From Rhodothermales bacterium (GTDB taxonomy: Bacteria; Bacteroidota; Rhodothermia; Rhodothermales; JAHQVL01): a DNA stretch of 64,000 nt. Shown here piece by piece: positions 25,701-34,103 of this stretch. The notes beneath the pieces were generated by a model that made no database searches, was not told the DNA's origin, and was given only the letters and a program-made list of their open reading frames with translations. The translations under genes were made by a program, and so were the position numbers. The stretch's first letter is position 1, and the number at the start of each line of letters is the position of its first letter. The stretch covers positions 144,445 through 208,444 of the forward strand of contig JAWKNW010000010.1 of NCBI GenBank assembly GCA_041391505.1. The letters run 5' to 3'.

Positions 25701-26592
25701 TGTCGCTCATCTCGCCGGTGTACACGAGCAGTTCATGCCGGATGGTCTCGGTGTGGCCGGCGGGGATCGTCCAGTCGCCCATCCGCGCCCGCACGGGCCC
25801 GACGCCGAGCTGGTCGTCGACGCGCCACGGCTGGGGGAAGCCGGCGTTGTCGGGATGATCGAAGACGGCGATATGCGCCATGTCGTCGCGGCCGTCGACC
25901 TTCATCCCCAGATCCACCCACATGGCGCGCTGCCCCTCGGCGCGCGCGTTCTGCTGCCGTGCCGCGTTGACCACGCGCCCCTCGATGCCCTCCTTCCACG
26001 GCATGCGGATGAAAAGACCGCCGTAGTCGTATTCGCCGATCGTGACGTCGGTGCGCCCGGTGCCCTGCCATTCGAGGTCGAGCACATAGCGGCCGTCGAC
26101 TTCCTGCATCGCCCAGGTCTGCGTCTCGGTGAGCACGACGCCGCCGTCCTCGCCCAGGAGATCGTACACCGTGCGCCACTGCACGTGCGGCCCTTCGGGG
26201 ATCAGCACCTCGGCGGACACGCGGCGCCAGTAATCGCCCTCCGGATGATGGAAATAATCCCGTCCGTTTACGCGGGTGAAGCCCCAGTAGAGGCCGGTCT
26301 GGTGCCGGTGATGCTCCGGGCTGAATTCGGTGAGGACGCCGTTGCCGTCGGGCGCTGCCATCGGGTGGAGATAGGGGCGGAAGTCGGGGCGGGCGTTCTG
26401 GGTGAGGATGGGCGTGCCGCCGCCGGCCCGGAAGACGCTGATGGTGCCGGCGGCTTCGTCCTGGCGCAGCACGAGCGTCGTGGCGACGGAAGCCGGCGCG
26501 GCCGGCTCTCCGCCCGGCGGCGTGCAGCCGGCGGCCGGCAGGAAGAGGAGTAGCAGGCAGATTGCGCGGAATGCAAGCGTGGGTGCGGACAT
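22762..26592 (-). CDS. DUF6807 plus PVC-type heme-binding dehydrogenase lipoprotein
   Basis: The 1276-residue protein begins with a lipoprotein signal (FLPAAGC, Cys at about 23). Residues about 40-310 match DUF6807 (PmoA-like; PYLHPMAAPDGNGVLTEF, HHRHQTGLYWGF). From about 350 comes a PVC-type membrane-bound dehydrogenase beta-propeller (AFAWDDRGRMWVAENRDY, DTDHDGVADS, NSLHWGPDGWLYG, DWHDADICG), then HEAT-like helical repeats. A C-terminal cytochrome c domain has the single heme motif CGACHAINGAGG, with a downstream YLLDNIINPSEVIQDDYRM block. It is likely a surface or periplasmic sugar or polyol oxidoreductase that passes electrons to c-type cytochromes. Its 3' end is shared with the snapback repeat. 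Confidence 0.88.
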   Translation of the reverse strand: MSAPTLAFRAICLLLLFLPAAGCTPPGGEPAAPASVATTLVLRQDEAAGTISVFRAGGGTPILTQNARPDFRPYLHPMAAPDGNGVLTEFSPEHHRHQTGLYWGFTRVNGRDYFHHPEGDYWRRVSAEVLIPEGPHVQWRTVYDLLGEDGGVVLTETQTWAMQEVDGRYVLDLEWQGTGRTDVTIGEYDYGGLFIRMPWKEGIEGRVVNAARQQNARAEGQRAMWVDLGMKVDGRDDMAHIAVFDHPDNAGFPQPWRVDDQLGVGPVRARMGDWTIPAGHTETIRHELLVYTGEMSDIALTQAWQTYSGDEGMYSTASLWGIAQQEGLDAEFLTPQRAVEEMTIPEGYTVNPWAAEPMITQPMAFAWDDRGRMWVAENRDYESRGSGFSNSGDSRILIIEDTDHDGVADSRKVFLEGIPFPSAIAVGFDGLFLGAPPNLLFVPDRDRDDRADEDDIEILLTGWGIRDRHETINSLHWGPDGWLYGLEGFATPSKIRKPDGNDRLYRHGEPFPDDLLERDGVDIDGGVWRYHPVKDRFEVVAHGFSNPWGIDYDAKGQLFISACVIPHMFHVIPGGIYQRQGGRHFNPYVYSDIQTIVDHRHRSAHGGARIYQSDAFPEEQRGRLFMANIHEHAVLTDILTPKGSGFVASHGEDFLLANNAQWIGFSMEIGPGGDVYVLDWHDADICGKDVLDKDTGRIFRIAPEASLAEPWEGRYDDLGEKSDLDLVRLQRSPSDWHARRARVILEYRASQRPLGEAAQSALASIYDDESNADHRLRALWTLHVTGLATPDLLKEALEDRDEYVRAWAIQLLTEDGTPDSEALNQFMRMGRLDRSPVVRKYLAAALQRIDLASRWDMARGLVQQAQDAGDANIPLMLWFGIEPLVPSDPARAMELAGLAKIPLIAEYIARRAADGNLFEPLFDGLEANASARPAMLKGLRDALEGRADVDTPAGWAELYPRLQKQADAAPLALEVAQLFGDAEAVQAMLASLSDPSAPADQRQNAIAGLAGRQRPELAPEIGRLMDDPALRIQAIRAVGAYDDGALSQMLLQRYPGFDAAEKAEALRAFASRPVHGRVLTEALKLGTVPRAEVPAYIARQLRRVVGNGFVEVWGPIDDLALRNEAAYRKYRALLTDQALAGAHPDRGEAVFQRTCGACHAINGAGGAVGPDLTGSNRTNIDYLLDNIINPSEVIQDDYRMVIVTTHDGRTYMGNLTGETERAVTLRVVGQDAVVVDRSAIQSIETSTASLMPEGLLDTLTDAEVLDLIAFLMRVKA

Positions 26593-26667
26593 GTTGCAGC
26601 GGGGAATCTTCGGAAAGGCGTTGGAGCAGCATCCATGGTACGCACTTTTCCGAAGGAAAACACCGTA

Positions 26668-29394
26668 CTAACCGTTGGTGCCGGCCTGCGCCAGAAGCGC
26701 ACGATACGGCTCGGCCTTCGCGTCGGCGCCCGCGCGATCGTAGATCTCCACCAGCGTGCCGGCCACCTTCCTCACCCGTTTGTCGTCGTCAGGCAGCGTC
26801 TTGCGCATGATGGTCATCGACTCGACGAGCAGCGGTTCCGCTTCGCCGTCGTTGCCGAGCCGATGGAGGAGATCCCCCAGGGTTTCGAGGGTGATCCCGA
26901 GGCGGGGGTGGTCCGGCTTGAGCAACTGGCGGTTGATCGCCAGCGCCTCGCGGAGGATGGGCTCGGCGCCGGCCAGGTCGCCCTGCTCCTTGAGCAGGTC
27001 GCCCAGGTTGTTCAGCGTCGCCGCGACAGAGGGATGCACGTCGCCGAAGACCTTGCGCTTGACGGCCAGCGATTCGAAGAAAAGGAGCCGGGCTTCGTCG
27101 TACTGGCCGATTTCTTTCAGCAGCGACGCCAGGTTGTGCTGGCCGACCGCCACCGCGGGATGTACATCGCCGTAAAAGGCCCGCTGCATCGCCAGGGAAC
27201 GGCGATACAGCGGCTCCGCGGCGTCGTAGTCGCCTTTGGCCTTGAGCACCGCCGCCAGGTTATGCAGGCCGGCGGCGACATCGGGATGGTCGCTGCCCAG
27301 CGTCTGCTCCCGGATGGCGAGCGCCTCCCGGTAGAGGGGTTCCGCCTCGTCATACCGGCCGGTCTGTTGCAGGATCACGGCGAGGTTCGACATCGAGCCG
27401 GCGACATCCGGGTGCATGTCCCCCAGCGTGCGCCGGCGGATATCCAGTATCTGCCGGAAAAACGGCTCCGCCTCATCGTAGTTGCCCTGCTGATAGAGCA
27501 GCGTGGCGAGGTTGTTCAGATCCGTCGTCACCGCGAAGTCTTCGGAATCCAGCACGGCCTGGTGCAGCGCGAGCGCCTCGCGGTACAGCGATTCGGCCTC
27601 CTTGAAATCCCCCTTGTCGTGCAGGACCGTGGCGAGGGCGTTGATGCTCTCCGCGATGCCGGGGTCGCCGGGGGGCAGCAGGGCGCGCCGGAGGGCCACC
27701 GCCTCGACCAGCAGCGACTCGGCCGGCGCATAGTCGCCCGTCTCCTTGAACAGCAGGCCCAGCGACGTCTGGCTTTCGGCCAGGTCGATCCGGTTGTCGC
27801 CGGGCGTCTCCTGCCGGATGGCGAGCCCTTCCTCCATGAGCTGGCGGGCGACGTCGAACTGACCCAGCGATTTATATACGGCGCCGAGGACATTGAGCAG
27901 CTTGGCCTGCACCGCCGGCTGGCTCGCCAGCTCCTCGCGCACCTTGTCGGCCCCCTGGGCCAGAAAATCGCGGATGCGCAGCGTATCCCGCCGCGTCGAG
28001 GCCGTGGCGAACGGGTCCGGCGCCGTGAAGAGGTCTTCGAGGAATCCGGCGACCTGGACGGCCTTTTCGGCTTCGAGCCGCGCCCGGTCGCGCTCGATCG
28101 CCAGCTTATCCGCCTGGATCGACATGGCGACGCCGAACCCCAGGATCAGCGCGAAGACGCCGGCGACCGCCACGACGGCCGTCCGGTTGCGGCGGACGAA
28201 CTTGCGCAGGCGATAGCCGGCCGTGTCCTTCTGCGCGGCGACGGGCCGGCCGCTGAGGTAGCGGCGGATATCCTGCGAAAACTGATCGACCGAGCCGTAG
28301 CGGCGATCCGGCTCCTTGCGCAGCGCCATCATCACGATGTTGTCCAGATCGCCCTGGAGCACGCGCTTGAGCCGGCTCAGCTCGGTGCGTCTCGCGCGGC
28401 TGAGCGCCTCGGGCGTCGTGGCGGGTTTCGCGCGGTCGGCTTCCGCGGCCTCCGTGACGGCGGTGCTGGGGCGGATCGGCGCCTCCTCGCAGATGGCCCG
28501 CTCGATCTCCGCCTGGACCCGTTTGCCGAGCCGGTACGGCCGCCGGCCGGTGAGGATCTCATACAGCAGCACGCCCAGCGCATACACATCGGTGGCCGTC
28601 GTAATCGCATCGCCCCGCACCTGTTCGGGGGCCGCGTATTCCGGCGTCATCAGCCGCACATGCGAGCGGGTGACCGCCACCGAGAAGTCCCACTCCGGAT
28701 CGAGCAGCTTGGCGATACCGAAATCGAGGAGCTTGACCCGTCCGTCCTCCGTCACGAGGATGTTCGACGGCTTGAGATCCCGATGGACGACCAGGTTGGC
28801 GTGGGCGTACTGGACGGCGGCGCAGACGGTCCGGAACAGCCGCAGCCGATCGTCGATCGAGAGCATGCGCTTGTCGCAGAACTCGGTGATGGGGACGCCG
28901 TCCACGTACTGCATCACGAGATACGGCCGGCCCTCGCTGTCCATGCCGCCGTCGAGCAGCTGGGTGATGTTCGGATGGTTGAGCCGGGCAAGCACCTGGC
29001 GTTCCACCCGGAAACGGGCGATGAGCTCGCTGTTCCGGTACCCCGGCCGGATGAGCTTGAGCGCCACCTGCTGATCGTACTGGTCGTCGTCGCGCCGCGC
29101 GAGGTAGACGTCCCCCATGCCGCCCTCGCCGATCAGCTTTTCCAGCCGATACGGGCCGATGTGGGCGCCCGTGAGATCGGTCACCCGATCGTCGTCGCCC
29201 TCGTCGGACAGCAGCCGGCTTTCCAGGGCCAGCGCCATGCCGTCTTCCTCGGCCGCGAGCATCGACGCGAGCTCCTGGCGCAGCTCCGGGTCGTCGGCGC
29301 AGGCGTCATCCAGAAACGCGGCGCGCTCGGCCGGGTCACGCTCCTGCGCTGCGAAAAAAAGCTGTTCGAGCCTGTTCCAACGATGCGGATCCAT
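26668..29394 (-). CDS. TPR-containing Ser/Thr protein kinase
   Basis: Start MDPHRWNRLEQLF gives 908 residues. An N-terminal helical region of about 70 residues, common in ECF-linked kinases, precedes a complete kinase: GEGGMGDVYLARR, Lys in VALKLI, HRDLKPSNIL, DFGIAKLLDP and AAPEQVRG. One membrane span (TAVVAVAGVFALILGFGVAM) near residue 415 separates it from a C-terminal tail of about ten tetratricopeptide repeats of roughly 42 residues (LNNLATLLYQQGNYDEAEPF and similar). The TPR side would be extracytoplasmic. It lies downstream of an ECF sigma gene on the same strand, the classic pairing of this sigma group. Confidence 0.92.
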   Translation of the reverse strand: MDPHRWNRLEQLFFAAQERDPAERAAFLDDACADDPELRQELASMLAAEEDGMALALESRLLSDEGDDDRVTDLTGAHIGPYRLEKLIGEGGMGDVYLARRDDDQYDQQVALKLIRPGYRNSELIARFRVERQVLARLNHPNITQLLDGGMDSEGRPYLVMQYVDGVPITEFCDKRMLSIDDRLRLFRTVCAAVQYAHANLVVHRDLKPSNILVTEDGRVKLLDFGIAKLLDPEWDFSVAVTRSHVRLMTPEYAAPEQVRGDAITTATDVYALGVLLYEILTGRRPYRLGKRVQAEIERAICEEAPIRPSTAVTEAAEADRAKPATTPEALSRARRTELSRLKRVLQGDLDNIVMMALRKEPDRRYGSVDQFSQDIRRYLSGRPVAAQKDTAGYRLRKFVRRNRTAVVAVAGVFALILGFGVAMSIQADKLAIERDRARLEAEKAVQVAGFLEDLFTAPDPFATASTRRDTLRIRDFLAQGADKVREELASQPAVQAKLLNVLGAVYKSLGQFDVARQLMEEGLAIRQETPGDNRIDLAESQTSLGLLFKETGDYAPAESLLVEAVALRRALLPPGDPGIAESINALATVLHDKGDFKEAESLYREALALHQAVLDSEDFAVTTDLNNLATLLYQQGNYDEAEPFFRQILDIRRRTLGDMHPDVAGSMSNLAVILQQTGRYDEAEPLYREALAIREQTLGSDHPDVAAGLHNLAAVLKAKGDYDAAEPLYRRSLAMQRAFYGDVHPAVAVGQHNLASLLKEIGQYDEARLLFFESLAVKRKVFGDVHPSVAATLNNLGDLLKEQGDLAGAEPILREALAINRQLLKPDHPRLGITLETLGDLLHRLGNDGEAEPLLVESMTIMRKTLPDDDKRVRKVAGTLVEIYDRAGADAKAEPYRALLAQAGTNG

Positions 29395-29467
29395 GGCGTC
29401 AACGGTGTGGTGTGGAGGGGGATGTACTCTTCTGGCGACATCGCCGGCCGGGAGTGGACAAGGGGAG

Positions 29468-29533
29468 TTCAAGGATCAAGGATCGAGGGTTAAGGTGGGT
29501 ACTCCATTGAACCTGCTACCTCGATCATTGAGC
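29468..29533. repeat. Heptad snapback repeat (GGATCAA type)
   Basis: 7-bp steps TTCAAGG, ATCAAGG, ATCGAGG, GTTAAGG (29468-29495) face inverted steps ATTGAAC, CTGCTAC, CTCGATC, ATTGAGC (29506-29533). GATCGAGG at 29481-29488 pairs with CCTCGATC at 29519-29526. It lies in the gap between the sigma gene and its kinase. Confidence 0.75.
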
Positions 29534-29580
29534 CTGTAGGTCCGCCCCCCGATGCACAACATCGGGGGGCGGACCTACAG
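29534..29580 (-). terminator. 20-bp perfect hairpin at sigma gene 3' end
   Basis: CTGTAGGTCCGCCCCCCGAT (29534-29553) pairs perfectly with the inverted copy at 29561-29580 across a 7-nt loop. The sigma gene's TAG stop (29575-29577) lies inside the stem. There is no clear U-tract, so it could be an attenuator or 3' stabiliser between sigma and kinase rather than a simple terminator. Confidence 0.7.
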
Positions 29581-30150
29581 CGAGATCTCCCCCGCGATCT
29601 CCTTGCGGAGCCAGGCGCGCGCGAACATCCATACGCGCTGGACGCTCCGTTTCGAGATCCCCATGGCGTCCGCGGTTTCGTCGAGCGTGAGGCCGCCGAA
29701 GAACCGGTACTGGACGACATCCGCGGCGCGCTCGTCCGACAGCCGGAGGCGTTCCAGCGCGGCGTCCAGCACGAGCACTTCCTCCGCCTCTCGATCCGAC
29801 AGGAAGGCCGATACGTCGTCGAGCGGCACCGGCGCCTGGCCCCCGCCCCGCTTGAGGCGGTTGCGGGTGCGGGCGTAGTCGACGAGGATGTTGCGCATGA
29901 TCCGGCTCGCGACGGCCATGAAGTCGTTGCGGTCGTCGAGGTCGAGCAGACGATGGTCGACCAGCTTGAGGTAGACCTCGTTCACCAGCGCCGTGGCGCC
30001 CAGGGTATGGCTGGGCCGTTCCCGGCGCAGACGCATCCGGGCGATCTCGTGGAGTTGGTCGTACATCACCGGCATCATGTCGTCGAGGGCGGACGCATCG
30101 CCCTGACGCAGCCGGCGCAGACAGTTCGTCACGATTCCAGGTTCGTGCAT
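29575..30150 (-). CDS. ECF-type RNA polymerase sigma factor (TIGR02999-like)
   Basis: Start MHEPGIVTNCLRRL gives 191 residues, the usual length for this group. Region 2 shows MYDQLHEIARMRLRRER, ATALVNEVYLKL, and FMAVASRIMRNILVDYARTR. The linker has RLKRGGGQAPVPLDD, and region 4 has VVQYRFFGGLTLDETADAMG then ISKRSVQRVWMFARAWLRKEI as its helix-turn-helix. These sigma factors usually lie next to Ser/Thr kinases, and here the TPR kinase follows on the same strand. No anti-sigma factor is present; control is probably by the kinase. Confidence 0.92.
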   Translation of the reverse strand: MHEPGIVTNCLRRLRQGDASALDDMMPVMYDQLHEIARMRLRRERPSHTLGATALVNEVYLKLVDHRLLDLDDRNDFMAVASRIMRNILVDYARTRNRLKRGGGQAPVPLDDVSAFLSDREAEEVLVLDAALERLRLSDERAADVVQYRFFGGLTLDETADAMGISKRSVQRVWMFARAWLRKEIAGEISL

Positions 30151-30345
30151 CTCAGGGATCCGGATAAGTGGGCGGATACTCCCGGTTGAAAGATACATTA
30201 TTTGCGGGATCGAACGCACAATCCCGTCATGACCTCGCGTCAGGCGATCCGCCATGGACTGGCCACATCCGTCGATTCCTGTCGCCAGTGGATAGAAAGA
30301 GCCTGCACGGGCTCTGGTATTCCGATCCACGATCCCATACGCGTC

Positions 30346-31875
30346 ATGTCCCATCACCTTCGATTACTGAGCATCGTATCGCTCGTGCTTTTCGCGCTCA
30401 CGCCGGCAACACTTCTCGGTCAGGCGCCGGCCTACGCCCAGTTGATTCCCTCCAACACGAACGCCGACCAGGATTACGGCTATTCCGTTGGCCTCGACGG
30501 CGACGTGGCGGTCGTCGGAGCGTTCCGCGATGGGGCTTCCGTGCCCCTGGAGGCCGGCGCCGCCTACGTGTACCGGTATGGCAACGGCGTCTGGTCCGAG
30601 GAGGCTCGGTTGCGGGCGACCACGCCAACCAACCTCAACTGGTTCGGCTGGAGCGTAGCCGTTTCCGGCGACGCCATCCTGGTCGGCGAGCGTTTCGGCG
30701 ACGAGGCCGGCACAAACTCCGGCGACGTGTATGTCTTCCGGCATGGGGCCGGCGGATGGGCACAAGAAGCCGTGTTGACGTCCCCAACGGCATCGAGCGG
30801 CGAAGATTTCAGCTACGCGGTGGCGCTCTCCGGCGACATCGCCGTCGTGGGCGCCCCAGCGGCCGATGCGACGGGACAGGTGTTCGTCTACCGGCACAGC
30901 AACGGCAGCTGGAGCTACGAGGCGACACTGACGGCGTCCGACGCCTCGCCTCAGGCCATGTTCGGGTATTCGGTGGCGATCGACGGGCGCCGCATCGTGG
31001 TGGGCGCCCTCAGCGCGCCGGACGGCATTTCGAACCAGGCCGGCAAGGTGTACATCTACGAATCCATCGACGGGCAATGGCGCGAACGCGCTGATCTGTT
31101 CGCGGAGGACTCCAACAACCTCGCGGGGCTCGGCGTCTCGGTGGGGATCAAGGGCGACTGGGTGGTCGCCGGCGCCGCGCTAAACAACGAGCTGGGCGGC
31201 GGCGCCGGCGCCGCGTACGTGTACCACTACGATCTCGGGGTATGGTCCTTTCACAGCAAGCTGACCGCCCTGGCCGGCCAGGGATTTTTCCTGTTCGGCT
31301 CCAGCGTGGCGATCACCGAGGGCCAGATCATGGTCGGCGCCGATAACTGGTTTGCGTCTGGCGAGGGAAGCACCGGCAAGACCTACCTCTTCGACTACGA
31401 CGGCACGACGGACGTCTGGACCGAGAGCGCCGGCTTCGTGCCGGACGAGGCGACGGTGGGCGGCAAATACGGTCACGCCGTCGCTATCGACGATGGGGTG
31501 ATGCTGGCCGGCGCGCCCGACAACGACGGGACGCTCGACGCCCAGGGCGCCGCGTTCATCATCGGCGTACCGAACGTCCCGACGGCCATCGAGGACGCGC
31601 TGCCCGCCCCTGCCTTCCGCATCGAAGCGCCCTACCCCAACCCCTTCAGCAGCGAGACCTCGTTCACGATCACACCGGCGGATGACGGGCCGGTTCGGGC
31701 GCGCCTCTTCGACCTGCTCGGCCGCGAAGTGCGCTCCGTCTACGACGGCCGGCTGCCGGCCGGCTCGCCCGCCACGTTCCGCATCGATGCCGGCGAGCTG
31801 CCGGCGGGGGTCTACCTGCTCCGTATCGAGGGCGGACGGGGCTCCGAAACACACAAACTCGTCCGCACGCATTGA
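30346..31875 (+). CDS. FG-GAP repeat T9SS surface protein
   Basis: Start MSHHLRLLSI gives 509 residues with a signal peptide ending near LLGQ. About seven FG-GAP/integrin-alpha-type blades follow (GYSVGLDGDVAVVGAF, GWSVAVSGDAILVGERFGD, SYAVALSGDIAVVGAPA, GYSVAIDGRRIVVGAL, HAVAIDDGVMLAGAPDN). This is a beta-propeller with no catalytic motif. The C-terminus is a T9SS type A domain (YPNPFSSETSFTI, RLFDLLGREVRSVYDG, PAGVYLLRIEGG). It diverges from the sigma gene. It is probably a surface adhesin or binding protein. Confidence 0.9.
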   Translation: MSHHLRLLSIVSLVLFALTPATLLGQAPAYAQLIPSNTNADQDYGYSVGLDGDVAVVGAFRDGASVPLEAGAAYVYRYGNGVWSEEARLRATTPTNLNWFGWSVAVSGDAILVGERFGDEAGTNSGDVYVFRHGAGGWAQEAVLTSPTASSGEDFSYAVALSGDIAVVGAPAADATGQVFVYRHSNGSWSYEATLTASDASPQAMFGYSVAIDGRRIVVGALSAPDGISNQAGKVYIYESIDGQWRERADLFAEDSNNLAGLGVSVGIKGDWVVAGAALNNELGGGAGAAYVYHYDLGVWSFHSKLTALAGQGFFLFGSSVAITEGQIMVGADNWFASGEGSTGKTYLFDYDGTTDVWTESAGFVPDEATVGGKYGHAVAIDDGVMLAGAPDNDGTLDAQGAAFIIGVPNVPTAIEDALPAPAFRIEAPYPNPFSSETSFTITPADDGPVRARLFDLLGREVRSVYDGRLPAGSPATFRIDAGELPAGVYLLRIEGGRGSETHKLVRTH

Positions 31876-31880
31876 GTCCC

Positions 31881-31910
31881 GGCACGTCGCCGGAGCGCCG
31901 GCGACGTGCC
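31881..31910. terminator. Perfect 13-bp hairpin after FG-GAP gene
   Basis: GGCACGTCGCCGG (31881-31893) pairs with CCGGCGACGTGCC (31898-31910) across loop AGCG. It lies 5 nt past the stop codon and has no U-run, so it is a likely 3'-end hairpin rather than a textbook intrinsic terminator. Confidence 0.65.
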
Positions 31911-31939
31911 ATCCATCCTTCACCTGACGGCACATCCCC

Positions 31940-33967
31940 ATGGCGTTTACATCTTCCAGCAAACGCGGTCTCGACACCCGTTTCCCGATTCTCCTCTTCA
32001 CATTCTGGTGCCTGGTACAGGCGCCCCAGCCCGCCGCGGCACAGGCCCTGTTCGAAGTCAACACGACAGGGTCCGCCCGCGACCTCGTGCCCGGCGACGG
32101 CATGTGCCTGACCTTTCTCGGGCGATGTTCGCTGCGCGCCGCCATCGAGGAAGCCAACGCGACCCCAAATGGCGCCTCACCGGACGTCATCCGGTTTACC
32201 GGCATCCCCGTAACCGGCGGCCTTGCTGTGATCAGCCTGGCCGGCGACGGGTTGCCGGCTATCACCGACGCCGTGGTCATCGACGGCACAACGGCGGCCG
32301 GCGAGGTCGTGCTCGATGGCACGTCGGTCACGTCGCCCGGCGAGGCGCTGACAGCCTCGGGGCTGGTGCTCGATGCCGGCTCGGAGGGCAGCACGGTGCG
32401 CGGGCTCACCGTCGGGAAGTTTCCCTGGTTCGGAATCCTGCTGCGGAGCGACAACCACGTGATCGTTGAAAATCGGGTGGGCGTACGAGGCGACCGAACC
32501 GACATCGGCAACGGCAAGGCCGGCGTGTATCTCGCCAGCGACAACAACATCGTGGGCCGGGCCGGCGAAGGCAACGTGATCGGGTTTAACGGCTCCGCCG
32601 GCATCCATCTGCTCAACGCCCAAAACAACACGATCCGGGGCAACTATATCGGCACGGACGATACGGGGTTCGCGATGGGCAACTATCACCTGAACGGGTT
32701 CGAGTTTGCCGGCGGGATCACCGTCAATGCTGACAGCAACATCATCGGCGGCCCGATGCCAGGGATGGGCAATATCATCGGGTTCAACAACAGATCGGGG
32801 ATTTATGTCGATGGCGTCGGCAACAAGATCCGCGGCAACTACATCGGCGCGGACACATCCGGGAGGAATATCGCAAATACGTTTCGCGGCATCCTCATCC
32901 ATGACGGGGGAGGCAATACCATCGGAGGCATCGGGGACGGGATGGGCAACGTCATCGGATTTAACCCCTACGGCATCCTGCTGTGGGCTCCGGAAACGAA
33001 AATCCAGGGCAACTATATCGGGACGAACGACGCCGGCGACGATCTGGGCAACGGGGTCGCCATCCTCATCGGCACGGATGGAGGGTACGGCAACGTGATC
33101 GGCTTCGGAAAAAATGCGGCGATCGATTTATCCGTCGACAAGGGCAACGTCATCGCGTTCAACGAATCCGGCATCCTCATCGGTGAAGGCCTGATCGGCG
33201 CGGCGCCGACAAACAACACGGTGCGCGGCAACAGCTTTTACAATAACGACGAGCTGGCTATCGACCTCGGAGCGGATGGTCCCACGGTGAACGATACCGG
33301 CGATGCCGATGCCGGCGCCAACACCCTGCTCAATTTCCCGGACGTCACCCGCGCGTTTTACCGTCCGGGCAGCGACGCGATCGTGGTCGAGTACAGCATC
33401 TCGACAGCCGGCACCCAGGCGTATCCGCTTACCGTCGATGCGTACCTCGCCGACGACCCTGCGAGCGGCGAGGGAAAAACCTTCATCGGCTCCAGCAGCT
33501 ATACATCCTCCGGCGCCATCGCCCAGTGGGAAATCCCAGCCGGGGGCATCGCCTGGGATCCGATGGATCATGTGGTTCTCACCGTTACCGATACGCTGGG
33601 CAATACCAGCGAATTCAGCCCCGCCCAGGGGCCACTGGATCCCCTCTCGATAGCCGCAGCCAGACGCGGAGGAAGCGCGCCCGCGCTGGAGTTCGAGACC
33701 GAGGAACGTGGTGTTTCGGCCCCCTACCCCAATCCGTTCAGCGGCATCGCATCCGTTACGATCACGCCGGCAAGCGACGGGCCGGTTCGCGCGCGCCTGT
33801 TCGACCTGCTCGGCCGGGAAGTGCGCCCGGTGTTCGACGGCCGGCTGCCGGCCGGATCGCCCGCCACGTTCCGCATCGATGCCGGCGACCTGCCGGCGGG
33901 GGTTTATGTACTCCGCGTTGAAATGGATGGATTTGCCGCCACGCGCCGGCTCGCCCTGGTGCGCTGA
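31940..33967 (+). CDS. CSLREA-domain parallel beta-helix T9SS protein
   Basis: The 675-residue product has a signal peptide ending PAAAQA. A CSLREA-type segment follows (DGMCLTFLGRCSLRAAIEEANA), then a right-handed parallel beta-helix with repeated N-x-I-x-G-N-Y-I-G turns (NNTIRGNYIGTDDTG, NKIRGNYIGADTSG, TKIQGNYIGTNDAG). It resembles NosD/pectate-lyase-like folds without clear catalytic residues. The T9SS type A sorting domain (YPNPFSGIASVTI, RLFDLLGREVRPVFDG) is nearly identical at DNA level to that of the preceding gene. A surface polysaccharide-binding or lyase-like role is inference. Confidence 0.9.
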   Translation: MAFTSSSKRGLDTRFPILLFTFWCLVQAPQPAAAQALFEVNTTGSARDLVPGDGMCLTFLGRCSLRAAIEEANATPNGASPDVIRFTGIPVTGGLAVISLAGDGLPAITDAVVIDGTTAAGEVVLDGTSVTSPGEALTASGLVLDAGSEGSTVRGLTVGKFPWFGILLRSDNHVIVENRVGVRGDRTDIGNGKAGVYLASDNNIVGRAGEGNVIGFNGSAGIHLLNAQNNTIRGNYIGTDDTGFAMGNYHLNGFEFAGGITVNADSNIIGGPMPGMGNIIGFNNRSGIYVDGVGNKIRGNYIGADTSGRNIANTFRGILIHDGGGNTIGGIGDGMGNVIGFNPYGILLWAPETKIQGNYIGTNDAGDDLGNGVAILIGTDGGYGNVIGFGKNAAIDLSVDKGNVIAFNESGILIGEGLIGAAPTNNTVRGNSFYNNDELAIDLGADGPTVNDTGDADAGANTLLNFPDVTRAFYRPGSDAIVVEYSISTAGTQAYPLTVDAYLADDPASGEGKTFIGSSSYTSSGAIAQWEIPAGGIAWDPMDHVVLTVTDTLGNTSEFSPAQGPLDPLSIAAARRGGSAPALEFETEERGVSAPYPNPFSGIASVTITPASDGPVRARLFDLLGREVRPVFDGRLPAGSPATFRIDAGDLPAGVYVLRVEMDGFAATRRLALVR

Positions 33968-34103
33968 CCGACGCTCCCCGGTCGGCCGGCGCGGACGAGC
34001 CGGGGGCGCATAAAAAAATCTCTCGTGCTTCTGTCATCCTTTTCGGACCGACATCGCAAGGGGATAAACAGTGATTTCAGTTCCCCAACCCAATCACATC
34101 ATC

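Noticed and set aside
28000..29394. Plus-strand frame antisense to the TPR kinase (26635-29493)
   Set aside because: It mirrors TPR and kinase codons and has no independent signal; the kinase motifs on the minus strand are intact.
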